This document shows positions 60,601-64,000 of a stretch of 64,000 bases of DNA, in pieces. The stretch spans positions 26,693,402 to 26,757,401 of the forward strand of contig RSEF01000006.1 of assembly GCA_003993805.1 (NCBI GenBank). The letters run 5' to 3'. The notes under the pieces were generated by a model. It did not search any database, was not told the DNA's origin, and saw nothing but the letters and a program-made list of their open reading frames with translations. Position 1 is the first letter of the stretch; every line of letters begins with the position of its first letter. A program made the translations under genes and the position numbers. The stretch is from Himantopus leucocephalus (Eukaryota > Chordata > Aves > Charadriiformes > Recurvirostridae).

Positions 60601-63600
60601 AGATGCCAGGTAAGTAAATTGAGATAGATCATTAGCATCTGGATGTGAACATTGATAAAGCTGACTGTTGTCTATGTTCTCTCTGCAATCTGACTAAAAA
60701 GCAGAAAAATAAAGTGTGTAAGCAGAGGAGAAGCAATGATGCATTTAAAATTGTATTCAGGTTTAATGGCCTCAAGGGAGATACATAATACAATTTTTAT
60801 TTTTCTAAAGAGTCATGAAATACTCTACTGTCCTCAAATGAAATAGACTGCTGTATATGGGCTGCAAAAGTTTTACCCCCATGAGTAACTATCCATGCGC
60901 ATCTCTGTTTTCTGTAATGGGGTAACTACTGTGAGTAAACTTATTCCCACATGTAAAGTGTTCTCCCAAGTGAGACCTATAATCAGAGGATTGTTTTTAT
61001 ATAAATGGTGTTCTCAGTTCCAGCAGCAGTGGTGCACACAGCCTCTCCTCACTGATAACATTATTTTCTGTAACTATTTCTGCTTACACGGTAAGTTACC
61101 ATAATGGTGAAAATTACTTTGTAGTTCTATGGAGAATAGCACAACCATGCATTTACTCAAATGACATGTAATTATAACACTGAATGCTGCTTTTCTCTTT
61201 CTGTGCACACAGTTTGGGATCAGGGCTGTTCTGTGTCACTAGAAAAGCTGGTGACCACAAGACAATGTGCCAGTTGTTGCAACAGTCAGGGATTTCCTAC
61301 ATAGAATTGAGAAGAGTAAGAAGGCATCATGTAGAACTGTGCTGTGCAGAAATATAAGGCTCCAGAACAAAGCATAGATCAGAAGCTTTACGTTTCTCTT
61401 CGGCTGATTTGATGCCTGATTTTCCTGTGGAAGCGCTGGTTGCTGCCTAAGGTGACCAGCTGGGCTTCCTTCTACTTCTGGTCCAGGCCCGGTCATAGAA
61501 GTGCTGGTCAAACTGCATATATACAAAACCAGCCGTAAGTGGTGGTGCTTGTAACCCATTTGGCAGTACGTAGAGGGGAACTATGCATAAACATGCTGTG
61601 ATATGGAAAAGCCTCCGGCAAAATAGCTGAACAGCATGCAGCACCAAAGCGGCCTTTACTGCGGCAGAGGACTTTGCTCTGATGATCTGTGGGGAGCTGG
61701 AGAATGTGCAGCTGTAACAAGAGTATAATGGGGTGGAATAACCTTGGGTAAACTCTGCCTTGCTGTGACAATGAAAAGGTTTTACAACCAAGCATGTGGC
61801 CGTTGCCAATCAGTCACTCTTTGCCAGGTCAAACACATGCTTTTTGGATGGCTTCCATCCCCACTGGCACCTGAAATTTAACAAGCAAATGCTTGCTGTG
61901 CCTTGTAATTAAAAGTGAAAAGTACACGTGTCCAGTGCCAAAAAGACAAGAGAAAGTGGGGAGACATGTTGTTCTGACCTGCTTAGCAGTAAAACAAAGA
62001 TGAGACGTTCTGCTTTGTTGGGTCTAGTACGATGGCTTATTCCACTCCTGTGCATGCAAATTGGATCCAGCCTGGGATTTGGCATTGTGGGCAGGTTAGC
62101 ATGGCAGCCTTAGAGTATCTCAGTTCTTTTCCCAGCTCTGATTTTGCCTAAGCCTTACAGCCATGATAATTTTCATTTCCCACCTGCCAAGGAGGATGGC
62201 AGAGTGGTTTTCCTTGAGGGGCTCTTGCTCTGTATCCAATTTAGCCTTGATTTGCTCCTGATCCTCAGGGCACCCTGCAAGGGGCATCTGTGCTCTTGCA
62301 CAGCTGTTGGAGGTGGTAATTAAATGAAGCATTGTCTCAATAGGGGATGGGGTGTGTGAGCTTGGAATTCTGTGAAGTGTTTTGTTTTGGTATGCCAATT
62401 TATGGCAGGTATGGCTGCAATGCCAAGAGCTTGTTTTAATTTTGTATAAATCTGAACAATTAGTTGTTATTGTGATCTGGATGTAACTGGATATGAGAAA
62501 CAATAGAGGTCAGAAAGATTAACCACTGTAACAAGCATGGTGGGCTGATGTGCATCTCCTTAGAGGAGGCAAGGTGGTGCTGGTCCTCATTTGACGTGCT
62601 TTTGCTAATCTCTTTTCTCAGTGTTAATAGTGTAAGATATCTCTCCTATGGATTTGGAGACAAGAGGATGATAGATAATCATTCTTTTGCCACCAAACTG
62701 CTCTATCTCAGAGTCTCCCCAAAGTCTTTCTGGCATCTCCATCCTTTTTTATCTTTACGAGAAGCAAATGGAAGAATTACTGAGATGCCATAATCTTAAA
62801 CGTGTGCTCTTCTCTGACTGAATCAACTGTATGTAGCACATGCTAGGACTATATATTCCAATTGCATGTTTAGTGTCTGAGAGTAATACTATTATCTTAT
62901 GCATGTAGATTATTCAACCTCATAGGCCAGACTTGTGCTCCCTTGACCCGCTGGTTCCAAGTTCTGTTGAGACAAGGTACATATTGGATTGGTTGTAGCT
63001 AAAATTCTTAGTTTTATTTCTGACAGGACTACGATTCTGCTGAGGGGCTTTTCAAGTTAACAGTGAATCTGGGGTGCTTGATCCTGGCGGGGAGGGTGTG
63101 CTGGTTGGACAGCAGATTTATGCTTGCATAATTTCTGATTGGCAAAATGGTCTTGATATCTATGCAGAATATTGTTGTGGTACAACTTACAAACCTTATG
63201 ATGAAACTTGCTCTCAATTTTGAAGATGGGCTGTCTAAATACATATAACAAGGGGACAGCAGAATAATTACGTATTGCATTTCAGAAGGGGATTTGATAT
63301 TCATAAAAAATGAACAAGCACCCCAGTGATGTCCTCTTTTGTGTTGCAGTATCACCAGAAGACCCTGCTGGTTTAGATTAAAAAAAAAAAATTTTTTTTC
63401 ATTTTATAGCTTATTTTCTGCTTTGTAATGGTCCTCTTCTTTCATGTACACTCTACAAAAGACAAAATGTTCTACAAAGACCTGCTCATAGGACCTGCAT
63501 GTAACCTGAACAGTATGATGTGCTCTGATCATTCTCAGTGCTGGAAAGGTGGGGAACCCACAAATGGGGTCCCCCTGATGTTAGTGTCAGACATCTATGC

Positions 63601-64000
63601 TGTCTTCTCAAACCATCTTCCTGAAGAGATGAAGAGAGAAGCCTCTCTTCCTGAAGGTAGAAGCACAGCTGGAGGAGTCTGTGGAGGAGGTCTTCCACAG
63701 GAGTTGGATGCTTACAGAAACAGCTGTTGACATCTGGAAAGTTCATTGACAAGCAATGGGATTCTGCAAAGTAGAGGTTGGTTTGTAATTACAGAGAAGT
63801 CCTGATGGGAAGGAAATTCTGGAGAGAGGTTAACTTGAAGTGCCTGAAAGGTCTTGAGAGAGCTATTTGGTTCTTTGGTCACGGTACATATAATGCCGAA
63901 CCAATGCAAAAGTCTCAGGAAACTCTATTTCATTACTCAGTTTCTATGGGTGTCTGACTCATTTTTCATTATCCAATAATAAATACAGTAGTGAAAGTCA
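51686..64000. other. Long non-coding stretch, probably SORCS intron
   Basis: No exon or named repeat recognised on either strand. Small features: a perfect 15-base tandem pair (tctctctggttatca) at 52149-52178, overlapping the GATA-type palindrome ttatcac-g-gtgataa (52173-52187); an (ATT)n tract at about 56738-56752; an A/C-rich tract at 57204-57236; T runs at 58200-58212; and a self-complementary A11/T8 run at about 63380-63400. None of the open frames up to about 180 codons resembles a known protein. Confidence 0.5.

Noticed and set aside
1..64000. tRNA, snRNA, rRNA, CRISPR or bacterial operon features
   Set aside because: None seen by eye. The sequence is vertebrate, and such features would be contamination, for which there is no sign.

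Overview
This is a vertebrate nuclear window, almost certainly from a bird. The evidence is four tails of CR1 LINEs in typical avian form and two solo LTRs of a common avian endogenous-retrovirus type. Coding density is very low: two short exons separated by tens of kilobases. There is no operon, RNA gene, CRISPR array or bacterial feature. Two runs of exactly 1000 N (10345-11344 and 36650-37649) and three isolated single Ns mark it as part of a scaffolded draft assembly.

Left block, 1-10344. This block is CpG-rich and holds one confident exon, on the minus strand at 2652-2770. It encodes the conserved AQKNERES...SLSSR segment of schwannomin-interacting protein 1 (SCHIP1, or the IQCJ-SCHIP1 fusion). 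Two CpG-island-like stretches lie 5' of that exon in the gene's orientation (about 6.4-7.0 kb and 8.1-9.3 kb). The first carries a full CRE, a CACGTG E-box and a GC box and could be an alternative promoter. The block also has two CR1 tails and two short tandem duplications split by a single N.

Right block, 11345-64000. This block is CpG-poor and looks like large-intron sequence. Its one confident exon is on the plus strand at 48468-48567. It encodes an Asp-box strand of the VPS10 beta-propeller of a SorCS receptor, best matching SORCS3 and otherwise SORCS1. The rest is intronic or intergenic sequence with two LTRs, CR1 and older repeat remnants, a pair of ~100-base direct repeats and candidate regulatory clusters. 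The most notable cluster is at 38.24-38.41 kb, where TAATTA, TCF-like, GATA and MARE-like motifs sit in several inverted repeats.

The main result is the junction. SCHIP1 (human 3q25; chicken chromosome 9 by recalled synteny) and SORCS3/SORCS1 (human 10q25; chicken chromosome 6) are not neighbours in vertebrates. Here they are joined across a 1000-N gap where CpG density also drops sharply by eye. A scaffolding misjoin is the simplest explanation; a lineage-specific rearrangement is the alternative. The two exons do not form a functional unit. I did not find a novel molecular system.
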